NCBI RefSeq assembly: GCF_030813235.1
Contig: NZ_JAUSUB010000021.1
Coordinates: 32,596-96,595, forward strand
From: Cytobacillus purgationiresistens
GTDB taxonomy: Bacteria; Bacillota; Bacilli; Bacillales; Cytobacillaceae
Length of the DNA: 64,000 nt
Direction: 5' to 3'
Shown here one piece after another: positions 1-8,955 of the stretch. The notes beneath the pieces are model-generated. The model did no database searches. It was given only the letters and a program-made list of their open reading frames with translations, and was not told the origin of the DNA. Position numbers and translations under genes: made by a program. Positions within the stretch are counted from its first letter, which is position 1, and the number at the start of each line of letters is the position of its first letter.

Positions 1-144
1 GCATACCTATTGGGTAACTCCCATCAACTAGTCATTGGTTTGTCGTTAATGGCTGGTATCGTAATATTCATGCACAAACCGAATCATACATCCAAAAACA
101 ACCTCAACATACAGGAGAGTGAACATGATGGAATTCATTTATAA
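1..144 (+). CDS. C-terminal tail of an upstream gene, possibly PlsY-like (partial)
   Basis: An open frame enters from the left edge and stops with TAA at 142-144, giving 47 visible residues. They contain a hydrophobic helix (LVIGLSLMAGIVIFMHK) followed by a hydrophilic tail. A last helix ending in a short basic/Asn stretch resembles the C-terminus of PlsY glycerol-3-phosphate acyltransferases, but the tail is too short to prove it and any small membrane protein could end this way. The frame overlaps the next gene's ATG (125) by 20 nt, so the two are very likely co-transcribed and translationally coupled. Sequence to the left of the window would settle the identity. Confidence 0.4.
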   Translation, partial: AYLLGNSHQLVIGLSLMAGIVIFMHKPNHTSKNNLNIQESEHDGIHL

Positions 145-1729
145 AATTGCCACTAATCAAGATGAACACGACCAGATTTATCAGCTTAATTATAAAACAT
201 TTGTAGAAGAAATTCCCCAACATGCTCAGAATGAACAACAGCGATTGATTGATAGATTCGATGATGAGAACACATATATGATTGCCAAACGGAATGATGA
301 AGTGGTTGGTATGATTGCGGTTAGAGGAACACGTCCATTTTCCCTTGATTTAAAATTAGATGATTTAGATGAGCTTCTTCCAAAAGAGGCTCGTCCTTGT
401 GAAATCAGGCTTCTCTCAGTTAAGGAAAACCTCCGGAAAAGTCCGGTTTTTTATAAATTATCCGAGCTGCTCGTAAGCTACTGCTTAGAGCATGGTTATA
501 ACATGGCCTTGATTTCAGGGGTTGAAAACCAAATACCTTTATATAAAAAAATGGGTTTCATCCCTTTTGGGAAGATGGTTAGAACGGGAAAAGCGAGATT
601 CCAGCCGATGTATCTCACAAAGGAGCAGTTTGAATCATCGACAAAAATGTTCAAACGAGCGATGACAAGGATATCCAAGTCTAAAAAGCCTGTTAGCTTT
701 TTACCAGGCCCTGTTCAGATGCACCCGGCTGTGGAAGAGGCTTTTACCCTTCCTTCGGTTTCGCACCGAGATCAAGTCTTTGCTGCTGAATGTAAAGAGG
801 TACAAAAAAGGCTATGCCGGCTGACAGGGGCAAACTATGCGGATTTAGCAGTGGGGACAGGAACACTTGCCAATGACATTGTCGCTGCCCAATTACAATC
901 GCTGAGTGGAAGTGGACTTATTTTGGCAACGGGTGAATTTGGCTATCGTCTAATTAATCACGCATCCCGGTTTCATTTAAAGTTCCATACGATTGAAAAG
1001 GATTGGAATGAACCTATTAATCTAGGTGAAATCAGGCAGATGCTTCTGAGTAATCCTGATATCACCTGGATATGGACAGTTCATTGCGAAACTAGCACCG
1101 GATATGTTTATGATTTGGCAGCCCTTGAATCATTATGTCATGCTGCAGAGGTTGAGTTATGCGTAGATGCCTGCAGCTCTATTGGAGTCATTCCGGTTTC
1201 TTTTCAGAACCTTTTATTTGCTACAAGTGTAAGCGGAAAGGGGCTGGGGTCCTATCCCGGTTTGGCTATCATATTTCACCGTGATCCAATCAAGAGCAAT
1301 CCCAATATTCCGCGATATTTGGACTTGGGCCTCTACCATGGCAGCAATAGTGTCCCCTTTACCCATTCATCCAATTTGGTAAAGGCATTGCATGTAGCCA
1401 TGGACCATCTTAATTTCTTGATTATAGAAAAAAATGCTGCCTCACTGAGGATCTTCCTCAAAAAGGAGAACTATCTATTGGCAGGTGACGATTTTTATTC
1501 ACCTGGAATCATTACGATCCAATTGCCCGCCAGTCTGTCTTCAAGAAAGTTAGGAGACTACTTAAAGCAAAAAAACATTTTCACAAGCTATGAAAGCCAC
1601 TATTTATTGAAAAAAAATTGGCTGCAAATTTCTTTAATGGGCCATCACAGCGAGGAAGAATTACAAATCCTCCAAAAAGAATTAGTGTTTGCGAAGGAAG
1701 CCTTCACTGTTAAAAGCGAGGTACTATAA
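125..1729 (+). CDS. GNAT acyltransferase / class-V aminotransferase fusion protein
   Basis: Two enzyme domains in one 534-residue chain. Residues about 1-165 form a GNAT-type acyltransferase fold; the segment CEIRLLSVKENLRK and the closing YKKMGF resemble the FeeM / acyl-homoserine-lactone-synthase-like branch more than classical acetyltransferases, because the usual Q/RxxGxG/A pyrophosphate loop is degenerate. Residues about 190-525 are a fold-type I PLP enzyme of class V (alanine-glyoxylate / 2-aminoethylphosphonate transaminase type) with SFLPGPVQMHPAV, SHRD, the cofactor Asp in CVDACSSIG and the Schiff-base Lys at about residue 372 in VSGKGLGSYPGL. ATG 125 is preferred over GTG 119 because AGGAGA ends 7 nt before it. 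The stop overlaps the next ATG (TAATG), so it is coupled to the LTA-synthase-like gene. Substrates cannot be read from the sequence. Confidence 0.85.
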   Translation: MMEFIYKIATNQDEHDQIYQLNYKTFVEEIPQHAQNEQQRLIDRFDDENTYMIAKRNDEVVGMIAVRGTRPFSLDLKLDDLDELLPKEARPCEIRLLSVKENLRKSPVFYKLSELLVSYCLEHGYNMALISGVENQIPLYKKMGFIPFGKMVRTGKARFQPMYLTKEQFESSTKMFKRAMTRISKSKKPVSFLPGPVQMHPAVEEAFTLPSVSHRDQVFAAECKEVQKRLCRLTGANYADLAVGTGTLANDIVAAQLQSLSGSGLILATGEFGYRLINHASRFHLKFHTIEKDWNEPINLGEIRQMLLSNPDITWIWTVHCETSTGYVYDLAALESLCHAAEVELCVDACSSIGVIPVSFQNLLFATSVSGKGLGSYPGLAIIFHRDPIKSNPNIPRYLDLGLYHGSNSVPFTHSSNLVKALHVAMDHLNFLIIEKNAASLRIFLKKENYLLAGDDFYSPGIITIQLPASLSSRKLGDYLKQKNIFTSYESHYLLKKNWLQISLMGHHSEEELQILQKELVFAKEAFTVKSEVL

Positions 1730-3579
1730 TGCGATTCAATCATCGCTTCAGCGCCAAACATGTTATTCTGTTGGCGCTGCTATGCATGTGGGTTAAAACA
1801 GTTGCTGTTTCCTTTGTTGGGTTTGAATTGCCGGCCCATTCTTTGGCAGATGCACTTGTGATGCTCATAAATCCAATCGGATCCCTTTTGCTTTTAATTG
1901 GAGCCAGTGTTTTTTTAACAAAGACTGTAAATATGAAATGGCTTCTCTTTTCCATGCTTCTCCTGACCGGCCTGATATATGGGGATCTCCTTTATTACCG
2001 CTTTTATATCGATTATGTAACGGTGTCCATCTTATTTCAATTTAAAAATGTAGGAGGGATTGGACCAAGTACCTTCGAACTGATGAGCAGCTGGGATTTA
2101 TTATTATTTGCAGATATCCTGATTATCGCCTGGGCTTCAAGAAAAACAACTATGCCTCGGGAAACAGTGAGCAGGAGAACGAAGGGCCTATACTTTTCCA
2201 TAAGTGCAACCATCCTTATCATAAATGCTGCAATTGGCTTGATCCACTCTCCTCACCTTTTTACAGCCTCGTACAACCGGGAGCAGATGGTCAAGGCAAT
2301 CGGCCCATTTAACTATCATCTCTATGATATTGCAACAGGAGTCCGTCCTTCTATTGACCGAGCGATGGCCACTCATTTGGATACGGGGAAAATAGTAGAA
2401 TATATATCAGAAAAGGACGAAAAGAAAACGGAACTGTTCGGAATTGCCAAAGGTAAAAATATTGTTATGATTAGCATGGAATCAACTCAAAACTTCGTCA
2501 TCAATCAAAAGGTAGGAGGTAAGGAAATCACCCCCTTCCTGAACGGCCTAATCAAGGAGAGCTTCTACTTTGATCAAGTTTATGACCAAACAGCGCAAGG
2601 AAAAACATCTGATTCCGAATTCATGATAGATACAAGCTTGTATCCTTTATCTGGAGGCTCTGTATTTGTCCGGCGCCCAGATAATGTCTTTAACAGTCTC
2701 CAACAACTTTTAAAAGAGGAAGGCGGATATTATTCAGCAGCCTTTCATGGAAATGATGCATCGTTCTGGAATCGCGAGCAAATGTATGAAAGCTTGGGCT
2801 ATAACCGATTCTTTTCGAAAAAAGACTATCAGGTTACAGATGATAACTCGATAAATTATGGCATTAAGGACATCCCGTTTTTTGAACAGACGGTCACACA
2901 TATGAGTGATTTACCAAGCCCCTATTTTGCCAAGCTGATTACACTAACCAATCACTTTCCTTTTCTGCTAGATGAAGACGAACAATTTATTTCCATGGCT
3001 AATACCGGTGATGGCGTTGTAAATCGCTATGTAACGACCGTAAGATACCAAGATGAGGCCATTAAGCAATTGTTCGACCAGCTCAAAAGTGATGGAATGT
3101 ATGAAAATACGATATTTATCCTGTATGGGGATCATTATGGCATTTCAGAAAAATATGAGACTGCCTTAACTGATTTCCTGGAAAATGAAGAAAGCCCAAT
3201 CAACCATACATTATATAAGCAAGTGCCTGTCATCATCCATATTCCAGGTTTAGCAGGTGAGACAATATCCACTCCTGGCGGAGAAGTGGATATCCGGCCA
3301 ACCTTATTGCATCTATTAGGAATTGAATCCGAAAACCTAATGTCTTTCGGCCATAATTTGCTTACCAGATCAAACAGACACCCCGTCGTGTTCCGTGATG
3401 GGAGCTTCGTGAATGATAAATATGTGATGCAGAATAATATATGTTATAAAAAAGCAACTGGCGAAGCGATACCTGAGAGTGAATGTGAAAAGTCTGCAGA
3501 AATCGTCAGGGATGAATTACGTTTATCCGATGAAATTATTTATGGGGATTTATTGAGGTTCATGAAGATAAAACAATAG
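1729..3579 (+). CDS. LTA synthase family membrane sulfatase-fold transferase
   Basis: A 616-residue homologue of lipoteichoic acid synthase (LtaS), which moves glycerol-phosphate from phosphatidylglycerol onto a growing chain outside the membrane. The first roughly 170 residues hold about five hydrophobic helices; the rest is an extracellular alkaline-phosphatase/sulfatase domain. Diagnostic motifs are SMEST (metal-binding Glu), QGKTSDSEFM with the catalytic Thr at about residue 293, SVFVRRPDN, FHGNDASFWNR and LYGDHYGIS (metal Asp/His). Length matches the family (about 620-650). Its start overlaps the stop of the GNAT/aminotransferase gene, so the two form one translational unit. Polymerase, primase (YvgJ-like) and specialised transferase roles cannot be told apart by eye. 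Confidence 0.9.
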   Translation: MRFNHRFSAKHVILLALLCMWVKTVAVSFVGFELPAHSLADALVMLINPIGSLLLLIGASVFLTKTVNMKWLLFSMLLLTGLIYGDLLYYRFYIDYVTVSILFQFKNVGGIGPSTFELMSSWDLLLFADILIIAWASRKTTMPRETVSRRTKGLYFSISATILIINAAIGLIHSPHLFTASYNREQMVKAIGPFNYHLYDIATGVRPSIDRAMATHLDTGKIVEYISEKDEKKTELFGIAKGKNIVMISMESTQNFVINQKVGGKEITPFLNGLIKESFYFDQVYDQTAQGKTSDSEFMIDTSLYPLSGGSVFVRRPDNVFNSLQQLLKEEGGYYSAAFHGNDASFWNREQMYESLGYNRFFSKKDYQVTDDNSINYGIKDIPFFEQTVTHMSDLPSPYFAKLITLTNHFPFLLDEDEQFISMANTGDGVVNRYVTTVRYQDEAIKQLFDQLKSDGMYENTIFILYGDHYGISEKYETALTDFLENEESPINHTLYKQVPVIIHIPGLAGETISTPGGEVDIRPTLLHLLGIESENLMSFGHNLLTRSNRHPVVFRDGSFVNDKYVMQNNICYKKATGEAIPESECEKSAEIVRDELRLSDEIIYGDLLRFMKIKQ

Positions 3580-3690
3580 ATATAAACAAATAATTTCAAA
3601 TGGAAAAACGATGACTTATGGTCATCAAGAGCTGCAAATTGACTGTTCTATTTGCAAATAAATCCAAATCGCCAAGGAGTTTTAGCATAG

Positions 3691-3724
3691 TAAAAAGGAG
3701 ATAGTACACGCTATCTCCTTTTTA
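3691..3724. terminator. Bidirectional terminator between convergent genes
   Basis: A perfect 14-bp inverted repeat (TAAAAAGGAGATAG / CTATCTCCTTTTTA) around a 6-nt loop. T-runs lie on both sides, so it can serve the LTA-synthase operon on + and the NTPase gene on -. It overlaps the stop codon of the latter. Confidence 0.85.
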
Positions 3725-4229
3725 CATGTCTATATTCATATTGACCCAGCAAAAGCTTTGCCACATGGGTAAACATGTCAGCCCGATTGATTTGTCCATT
3801 CGTAAATACACCAATTGCCCCTTCGTTATGGCGGATATTTTGCTTTTTTGCATAATCGTCCATAACTGGACCTAGCTCTTCACCTTTTACTAAGCGATCG
3901 GCCACTTCTTCAGGCAGTAGAATTCTAGCACCTCCAGCGATAATTGGGGGTTCATCCTTTTCAACTAATGCACCCCAATTGCACAGAAATAGCCCGTTTT
4001 CTGTCTTCTCAACTCCTCCTTCTAGACCTATACCAATCTGACCCTCACCTGAATAAAGAGCATCAGCAGCACGATTAACAGCTCCTTTAATCGTTTCAGC
4101 ATCCGAAAATGGTTGCTCGGCTACACCCGACGGTATATCCATCACTATGAACTCAGCTTTATATTGGCTAAAAATAGTTTCTATCGCCTTAATCTTCGCT
4201 GGATTTTTTGAACCTATAACCACTCTCAT
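3711..4229 (-). CDS. yjjX: Inosine/xanthosine triphosphatase, DUF84 (YjjX) family
   Basis: A 172-residue ITPase-fold protein of the YjjX/DUF84 family, which hydrolyses non-canonical purine NTPs such as ITP and XTP and so keeps deaminated bases out of nucleic acid. Visible features are the N-terminal nucleotide-binding segment VVIGSKNPAKIKAI, the ADALY region and IGIGLEGGVE, all typical of the family, and the length fits (about 170-180). It lies downstream of ytoP on the same strand, 57 nt away, but a terminator hairpin sits between them. Its own stop falls inside the bidirectional terminator shared with the converging operon. The symbol follows the E. coli family name. Confidence 0.8.
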   Translation of the reverse strand: MRVVIGSKNPAKIKAIETIFSQYKAEFIVMDIPSGVAEQPFSDAETIKGAVNRAADALYSGEGQIGIGLEGGVEKTENGLFLCNWGALVEKDEPPIIAGGARILLPEEVADRLVKGEELGPVMDDYAKKQNIRHNEGAIGVFTNGQINRADMFTHVAKLLLGQYEYRHVKRR

Positions 4230-4246
4230 CTATAAGACCCCTCTTT

Positions 4247-4277
4247 TTAGAAAAAGAGACAGCTCAGAGCTGTCTCT
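4247..4277 (-). terminator. Terminator of ytoP
   Basis: 11-bp stem AGAGACAGCTC / GAGCTGTCTCT (4255-4265, 4267-4277). On the minus strand it is followed by a T-run (complement of 4247-4254), directly downstream of ytoP. Confidence 0.8.
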
Positions 4278-4286
4278 CATTTTTCT

Positions 4287-5360
4287 TTAGCTATTTTGGC
4301 GAATCGTTTCAACTGTTGTGCGATCCAATGATTTGATAATCTTCACAAGTAATTCCTTCGCTGCAGCGTAGTCATCTACATGAACCATCGAAGCATGTGT
4401 GTGGATATAACGTGAGCAAATGCCCACAACCGCACTTGGCACGCCTTCATTGGATAAGTGCACGCTTCCTGCATCCGTTCCACCTTGAGAAACAAAGTAT
4501 TGATATGGAATATTATTTGATTCAGCTGTATCTAGAACAAACTCTCTCATCCCGCGATGAGTGACCATGGAGCGGTCAAAAATTCTTAACAGCGTCCCTT
4601 TGCCAAGCTGGCCAAATTCATTTTTATTACCCGTCATATCATTTGCAGGGCTAGCATCAAGCGCAAAGAATAAATCCGGGTTAATCATATTTGCCGCTGT
4701 TTTTGCGCCTCTTAATCCGACTTCCTCTTGGACCGTTGCACCTGACCATAAATTAATTGGAAGTGTTTCATCTTTTAATTCTTGCATAAGCTCAATTGCT
4801 AATCCGCAGCCATAGCGGTTATCCCAAGCCTTTGCCAATATTTTCTTTTCATTTGCCATAGGAGTAAACGGACAAATCGGCACCACTTGCTGCCCTGGTT
4901 TAATCCCAATTTTCTTCGCATCTTCGCGATCATCTGCACCAATATCAATCAGCATATTCCCGATTTCCATCGGTTTATTTTTCTTTGCATCATCTAATAA
5001 ATGAGGAGGGATAGAACCAATCACTCCAATGACCGGACCGTTATCAGTGATAATTTGGACTCTCTGTGCCAACAGCACCTGGCTCCACCAGCCGCCTAAT
5101 GTTTGAAAGCGGATCATCCCATTGTCTGTTACCGAGGTTACCATAAAGCCAACTTCGTCCATGTGACCCGCAACCATGATCGTTGGGTCTTCTTCTTTTC
5201 CCCGCTTCACACCAAAAATACTGCCAATCTTATCCTGGACAATTTCATCTGCATATTGGCTTAATTGCTCACGCATAAAGTTTCTGACTAGATGTTCATT
5301 TCCTGGTGCGCCCGGTAGCTCTGTTAATGTTTTAAAAAGCGCTAATGTGTTTTCATTCAT
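4287..5360 (-). CDS. ytoP: M42-family aminopeptidase YtoP
   Basis: A 357-residue M42 metallo-aminopeptidase (glutamyl aminopeptidase / endoglucanase-M-like), a cytosolic peptide-trimming enzyme that forms a tetrahedral complex in characterised relatives. Dinuclear metal-site motifs are visible: [29 protein letters not shown] (catalytic Glu pair), FALDASPA and [10 protein letters not shown] near the C-terminus. A regulatory/dimerisation barrel is inserted between the first metal histidine and the AWDNR motif, as usual. Length matches B. subtilis YtoP, which also neighbours ytzB. A strong hairpin terminator follows. Confidence 0.9.
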   Translation of the reverse strand: MNENTLALFKTLTELPGAPGNEHLVRNFMREQLSQYADEIVQDKIGSIFGVKRGKEEDPTIMVAGHMDEVGFMVTSVTDNGMIRFQTLGGWWSQVLLAQRVQIITDNGPVIGVIGSIPPHLLDDAKKNKPMEIGNMLIDIGADDREDAKKIGIKPGQQVVPICPFTPMANEKKILAKAWDNRYGCGLAIELMQELKDETLPINLWSGATVQEEVGLRGAKTAANMINPDLFFALDASPANDMTGNKNEFGQLGKGTLLRIFDRSMVTHRGMREFVLDTAESNNIPYQYFVSQGGTDAGSVHLSNEGVPSAVVGICSRYIHTHASMVHVDDYAAAKELLVKIIKSLDRTTVETIRQNS

Positions 5361-5593
5361 GATTACCCACTCCTTTTTTTGTCCTGCTCATAATTCACTT
5401 CATATGTATAGATTTCATTTTACAGAACTTTCTTACTGGTTGCCACCATTTATCCGATGGCAATCAGTTTTTAATTTAACCGTTTTTTGCTAAGATAAGA
5501 AAGAAGATTCTAAAAATGAAACCATTAACCATAATTAAATTCATTTTGCTTCATCAGTTATTCCACTTATTTTCAACCTACGGAGGTGCAATT

Positions 5594-5905
5594 ATGAATT
5601 GGAAATCATTTGTATTAGGAATTGGTCTAGGGCTAGCCGGTGGTTATATTACTAGAGAACTACTTTCTGAAAAGATTGAAGTATCACCAGAAAAAGCATT
5701 GCACAATGCAAAGGCTGCCTTTAAAGAGGTTGGTTCCATTAGTGGCTCTTGGATACATATGAAAAAAGAACCCTATGAGAAAGGCCAACTTCACTACGAA
5801 GTTTATAAAGGCGGAATTTCCAGACATACTGGCGAAGAAGTGAAACAATATGAGTTCATAGCGGACGCAAAAACGGGTGTGATCTTAGATGCATATCCTC
5901 TTTAA
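5594..5905 (+). CDS. ytzB: Small PepSY-type protein YtzB
   Basis: A 103-residue protein matching B. subtilis YtzB. Residues about 5-22 (SFVLGIGLGLAGGYI) form a hydrophobic helix that could anchor or export it. The remainder is a PepSY-like domain (SPEKALHNAKAAF, HYEVYKGG, YEFIADAKTGVILDAYPL). PepSY domains are often linked to protease inhibition, but no function is established for YtzB. The start is ATG 5594, since GGAGG at 5582-5586 lies 7 nt upstream; an in-frame upstream ATG (5516) has no Shine-Dalgarno site. A terminator follows immediately. Confidence 0.8.
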   Translation: MNWKSFVLGIGLGLAGGYITRELLSEKIEVSPEKALHNAKAAFKEVGSISGSWIHMKKEPYEKGQLHYEVYKGGISRHTGEEVKQYEFIADAKTGVILDAYPL

Positions 5906-5917
5906 TCAGCTAAAAAT

Positions 5918-5954
5918 AAACGACTTACATACTAACATGTAAGTCGTTTTTTTA
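5918..5954. terminator. Bidirectional terminator ytzB / ytnP
   Basis: 13-bp stem AAACGACTTACAT / ATGTAAGTCGTTT with a 6-nt loop and a following T-run, placed between converging ytzB (+) and ytnP (-). Confidence 0.85.
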
Positions 5955-5956
5955 TC

Positions 5957-6799
5957 TTATTTTTCTCTCTCAATGGTGGCAGCAATCTTTTTGCCATCTT
6001 GCTCCCATTTGACCGCTCGATAAATCGCATCATGGTAGAATAAAAACCAAGCATTCTTTTCAAGACCAATCTTCATCCACTTTTGCTTAGCAGAAATGGA
6101 GTCCATCGGATAATCATCAAACGCAAGAACCCATAGAACATTTTGATGAGCATGGGTCGGCATGATATCAGCCATATGAATCAACAACTGTTCCCCAGTT
6201 TCAATGACTAGAATAGAGTGCCCGTCACTATGACCGCCTGTATGGACCATACGGATTGGGCCAAGCGACCATTCACCTTCAAAAATTATGACCTGGTTTG
6301 TTATTGCCTCCCAATTTTCTTTCCAATATGTATTCCGAGAACGGATATTTGGATTTCTCATTTCATCCCATTCAATCTTGGATGAAACAATTTTTGCATT
6401 CGGAAAAGCGGAAACAAAACCATCATTCTCCTGTTTGGTAAGCCCGCAAGCATGATCAAAATGCAGATGGGTCATTAGTATATAATCAATATCTTCAGGT
6501 GTAAGACCTAAAGATTGTAAATCCTCATCCACCTTTGATTCTTCCAGTGCTCCATAATTGCGCTTCTGTTTCTCATCCATCTTATTATTACCTAAGCCGC
6601 TTTCAACGAGAATATTCTGCCCTTCCCATTGAATTAAGATTGGATCCGTACGCAGCTGGATCTGATTGTTATCATTGCTTGGATACTTTCTTGACCATAG
6701 AGGCTTTGGCACAACGCCAAACATTGCTCCCCCATCCAAATGGGTTACACCCCCACGCAACCAAGTAAATTTTAAATCATCAATTTGTAAGGTCTCCAT
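5957..6799 (-). CDS. ytnP: Metallo-beta-lactamase-fold hydrolase YtnP (lactonase-like)
   Basis: A 280-residue metallo-beta-lactamase-fold hydrolase. The metal signature HLHFDHACG is present, with further ligands in [10 protein letters not shown] and HMADIMPTH and near the C-terminal FYHDA. B. subtilis YtnP is reported as a quorum-quenching lactonase; a lactone substrate is therefore plausible but not proven here. Start chosen at the ATG complementary to 6797-6799 (METLQID...), preceded 5 nt upstream by a perfect AAGGAGGA site; a longer reading adds eight residues and lacks a site. The gene lies between ytzB and trmB, as in B. subtilis. Confidence 0.85.
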   Translation of the reverse strand: METLQIDDLKFTWLRGGVTHLDGGAMFGVVPKPLWSRKYPSNDNNQIQLRTDPILIQWEGQNILVESGLGNNKMDEKQKRNYGALEESKVDEDLQSLGLTPEDIDYILMTHLHFDHACGLTKQENDGFVSAFPNAKIVSSKIEWDEMRNPNIRSRNTYWKENWEAITNQVIIFEGEWSLGPIRMVHTGGHSDGHSILVIETGEQLLIHMADIMPTHAHQNVLWVLAFDDYPMDSISAKQKWMKIGLEKNAWFLFYHDAIYRAVKWEQDGKKIAATIEREK

Positions 6800-7038
6800 T
6801 ATGTTCCTCCTTAGCTCTCGCATCTCACCTTTATTCTACCATTTACATATATAGTTGATGAAATATTAAGAACTTTCATTCGAAAAATGATACAAAGAGG
6901 TTAGTTGCTGTAATTCCCATTTATTTCGATTAGATGGATCATAATAATATTTTTTCAGTGATTCACCAATCCTACAGAATTTACCAGCCAATTATTCATC
7001 AAAAAAATCGCGTATGCCTCAGCACACACGATTTTTCT

Positions 7039-7677
7039 CTATCTATATTGAACCTCGCAGCGAAAAATACGGCTGCCCTTTTTAGAGAATTTCTCTTCAT
7101 ATTCTGTCATGATATTTCCTTCATACTCGCTTTTATGGAGGTCAAGGCTTACATACGTTAATAGCATGCCATATTCTGAAAAGCTAGTAAGCGAATATTC
7201 AAATAATCCCTGGTTATCGGTTTTAAAGTGGATTTCACCTTTTTCCGGCAGGATGTCTTCATAAAGAGATAGAAAATTTTTGTATGTTAGTCTTCGTTTC
7301 GCATGGCGCTTTTTTGGCCATGGGTCAGAGAAATTCAAGTAGACCCGGTTGGTTTCGTTCTTGGCAAAAATATCGCGTAAATCCTCAGCGTTGATATTCA
7401 TTAATTTCACATTTGGCAGTTCTTCTTCAATAATTAACTCCAAAGCTGAGACAATGACGCTCTCTGCAAGCTCTATACCTATATAATTAATTTCTGGATT
7501 TTGCTTGGCCATTCCCGTAATAAAACGGCCTTTACCGGTCCCGATTTCAATATGAATTGGGTGGTCGTTACCAAAATACTCACGCCATTTACCTTTATTG
7601 CTTTCAGGGGAAGCGATGACGTATTGAGGGTTTTCAGCGAGCATATCTTTCGCCCATGGTTTATTTCTTTGTCGCAT
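7039..7677 (-). CDS. trmB: tRNA (guanine-N7)-methyltransferase TrmB
   Basis: A 212-residue SAM-dependent methyltransferase that makes m7G46 in the tRNA variable loop. Visible motifs are [12 protein letters not shown] (SAM motif I), [30 protein letters not shown] (the TrmB signature) and [13 protein letters not shown]. The start [11 protein letters not shown] is the canonical family N-terminus; AGGAG lies 7 nt upstream, so an earlier in-frame ATG (7707) is rejected. It is transcribed away from ytzH, with about 220 nt between them. Confidence 0.95.
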   Translation of the reverse strand: MRQRNKPWAKDMLAENPQYVIASPESNKGKWREYFGNDHPIHIEIGTGKGRFITGMAKQNPEINYIGIELAESVIVSALELIIEEELPNVKLMNINAEDLRDIFAKNETNRVYLNFSDPWPKKRHAKRRLTYKNFLSLYEDILPEKGEIHFKTDNQGLFEYSLTSFSEYGMLLTYVSLDLHKSEYEGNIMTEYEEKFSKKGSRIFRCEVQYR

Positions 7678-7831
7678 AATGACACTCCTATAATATTTAT
7701 CGTTCAAAACATATCATGTTCAGTCAGAAGCGCGCAAGCTTTTGCAGCCAACTTCTTTACTATATTTTTTTCCGGTGCTAAATGTAAGCTGCCAGTTTTC
7801 GTTCAATCTTTCACATATGCATAAAATATGA

Positions 7832-7860
7832 AAGGAATCACAACCTAAATGTGATTCCTT
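7832..7860. other. Stem-loop between trmB and ytzH
   Basis: 11-bp perfect stem AAGGAATCACA / TGTGATTCCTT with a 7-nt loop. Neither side has a long T-run, so a terminator role (for antisense transcription from ytmP) or a role in the ytzH leader are both possible. Confidence 0.5.
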
Positions 7861-7897
7861 CTTCATCTATCAATTTCAATAAGAAAGGATGTTTTTT

Positions 7898-8176
7898 GTG
7901 CCAATTCGCCTACAGGACCAATTATGGTTATTAAAAGATATATTAAATAACCATCAAAGCGATTGCTGCGGATCCATATCTGAATGCGAGCAAGTAGAAC
8001 GGTTAGTTAAATCCTTAATGACCCAAAATGACCTTAAGCAAGATTTAAAACCCATATTATTAGAAGTATATCAATATAGTCAAAGCGGAATTCAATCTAA
8101 TCACTTAAATCAACATATTGAGTCGAGCCGAGAAGAGCTTTCCCAATGGGTGAATGGTATGAATCAGTTGACTTAA
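7898..8176 (+). CDS. ytzH: YtzH-like protein
   Basis: A 92-residue soluble protein matching B. subtilis YtzH, with the conserved LLKDILNNHQSDCCGS and SECEQVERLVKSLM segments. No known catalytic motif; function unknown. GTG 7898 is taken as the start because AGAAAGG at 7882-7888 is correctly spaced for it and the homologue also begins Met-Pro; an ATG at 7889 would overlap the Shine-Dalgarno site. It converges on ytmP with a 4-nt overlap of the two stop regions. Confidence 0.8.
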   Translation: MPIRLQDQLWLLKDILNNHQSDCCGSISECEQVERLVKSLMTQNDLKQDLKPILLEVYQYSQSGIQSNHLNQHIESSREELSQWVNGMNQLT

Positions 8177-8955
8177 TCTAATGACAGCATTCTTCCTAAG
8201 CTTTGAATGAGATTATTCATTTCCGAGTAACGAAACTTGCCTTTATGCCATTGAATTGAATCCAAGGTTTGAGCAATGACATACCATTTCATTCTCAGTC
8301 TTAAATCATCCGTAAGTTCAAGTCCATAACGCTTGACCCAGTCTGACCATTCATCAACAGGTATATAAGAATATAAAAGCGTACCCAAGTCAATGGCTGG
8401 ATCACCGATCATTGCCCCATCCCAATCAATCAAATAGAGCTGATTATCCTCTGTGAGTAGCCAATTATTATGGTTTACATCACAGTGACAGACGGTTTTC
8501 TCTTCACAATAAAGGCTTGAAACCTTCCCTTTTAAAAAGTGAATAGAGTTTGCAATGACATCCTGATCTATTAAATCACGATCCATTTCCTTTAAAATGC
8601 CTTGGAGAACAGTTTCTGGATCAATTGCTGACTTGCCGAGTCGAGTCAGCATTCCTAGCAGCGGCTTAGAAGAATGGATTTTTTTCAGAAGCCGAGCTAC
8701 TCGCTCATTATTCATTTCAAATGCCTTTAATTCACTACCATTCATCCATTGTTGCGCAGTAAAGACATCCCCATTTTCCATCCTTTTTGTCCATACCAGC
8801 TTGGGGACAATACCTTCAGCAGAAAGCACAGCTAGGAAAGGAGAAGAATTCCTTTTCAAGAATAATCTTTGTTCCTCATGTTGAGCATAATAAGCTTCTC
8901 CAGTTGCTCCACCAGCTGGGACAATCTCCCAATCTTCCCCGAAAAAATTTTCCAA
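8173..8955 (-). CDS. ytmP: Phosphotransferase (APH/choline kinase fold) YtmP
   Basis: A 260-residue kinase-like protein of the aminoglycoside phosphotransferase/choline kinase fold. The catalytic loop CHCDVNHNNWLL (HxDxxxxN) and the magnesium-binding LIDWDGAMIGDPAIDLG are intact, so it is probably an active small-molecule kinase; the substrate is unknown. Order ytmP next to ytzH and trmB matches B. subtilis. The stop overlaps that of ytzH tail-to-tail. Confidence 0.85.
   Translation of the reverse strand: MENFFGEDWEIVPAGGATGEAYYAQHEEQRLFLKRNSSPFLAVLSAEGIVPKLVWTKRMENGDVFTAQQWMNGSELKAFEMNNERVARLLKKIHSSKPLLGMLTRLGKSAIDPETVLQGILKEMDRDLIDQDVIANSIHFLKGKVSSLYCEEKTVCHCDVNHNNWLLTEDNQLYLIDWDGAMIGDPAIDLGTLLYSYIPVDEWSDWVKRYGLELTDDLRLRMKWYVIAQTLDSIQWHKGKFRYSEMNNLIQSLGRMLSLD

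Noticed and set aside
4561..4815. 84-codon plus-strand frame inside ytoP
   Set aside because: Antisense shadow of a well-supported gene, as are the many other frames opposite leuS, metK, pepV, dat and murJ.
7889..7897. ATG start for ytzH
   Set aside because: It overlaps the AGAAAGG ribosome site; GTG 7898 is spaced correctly and matches the homologue.
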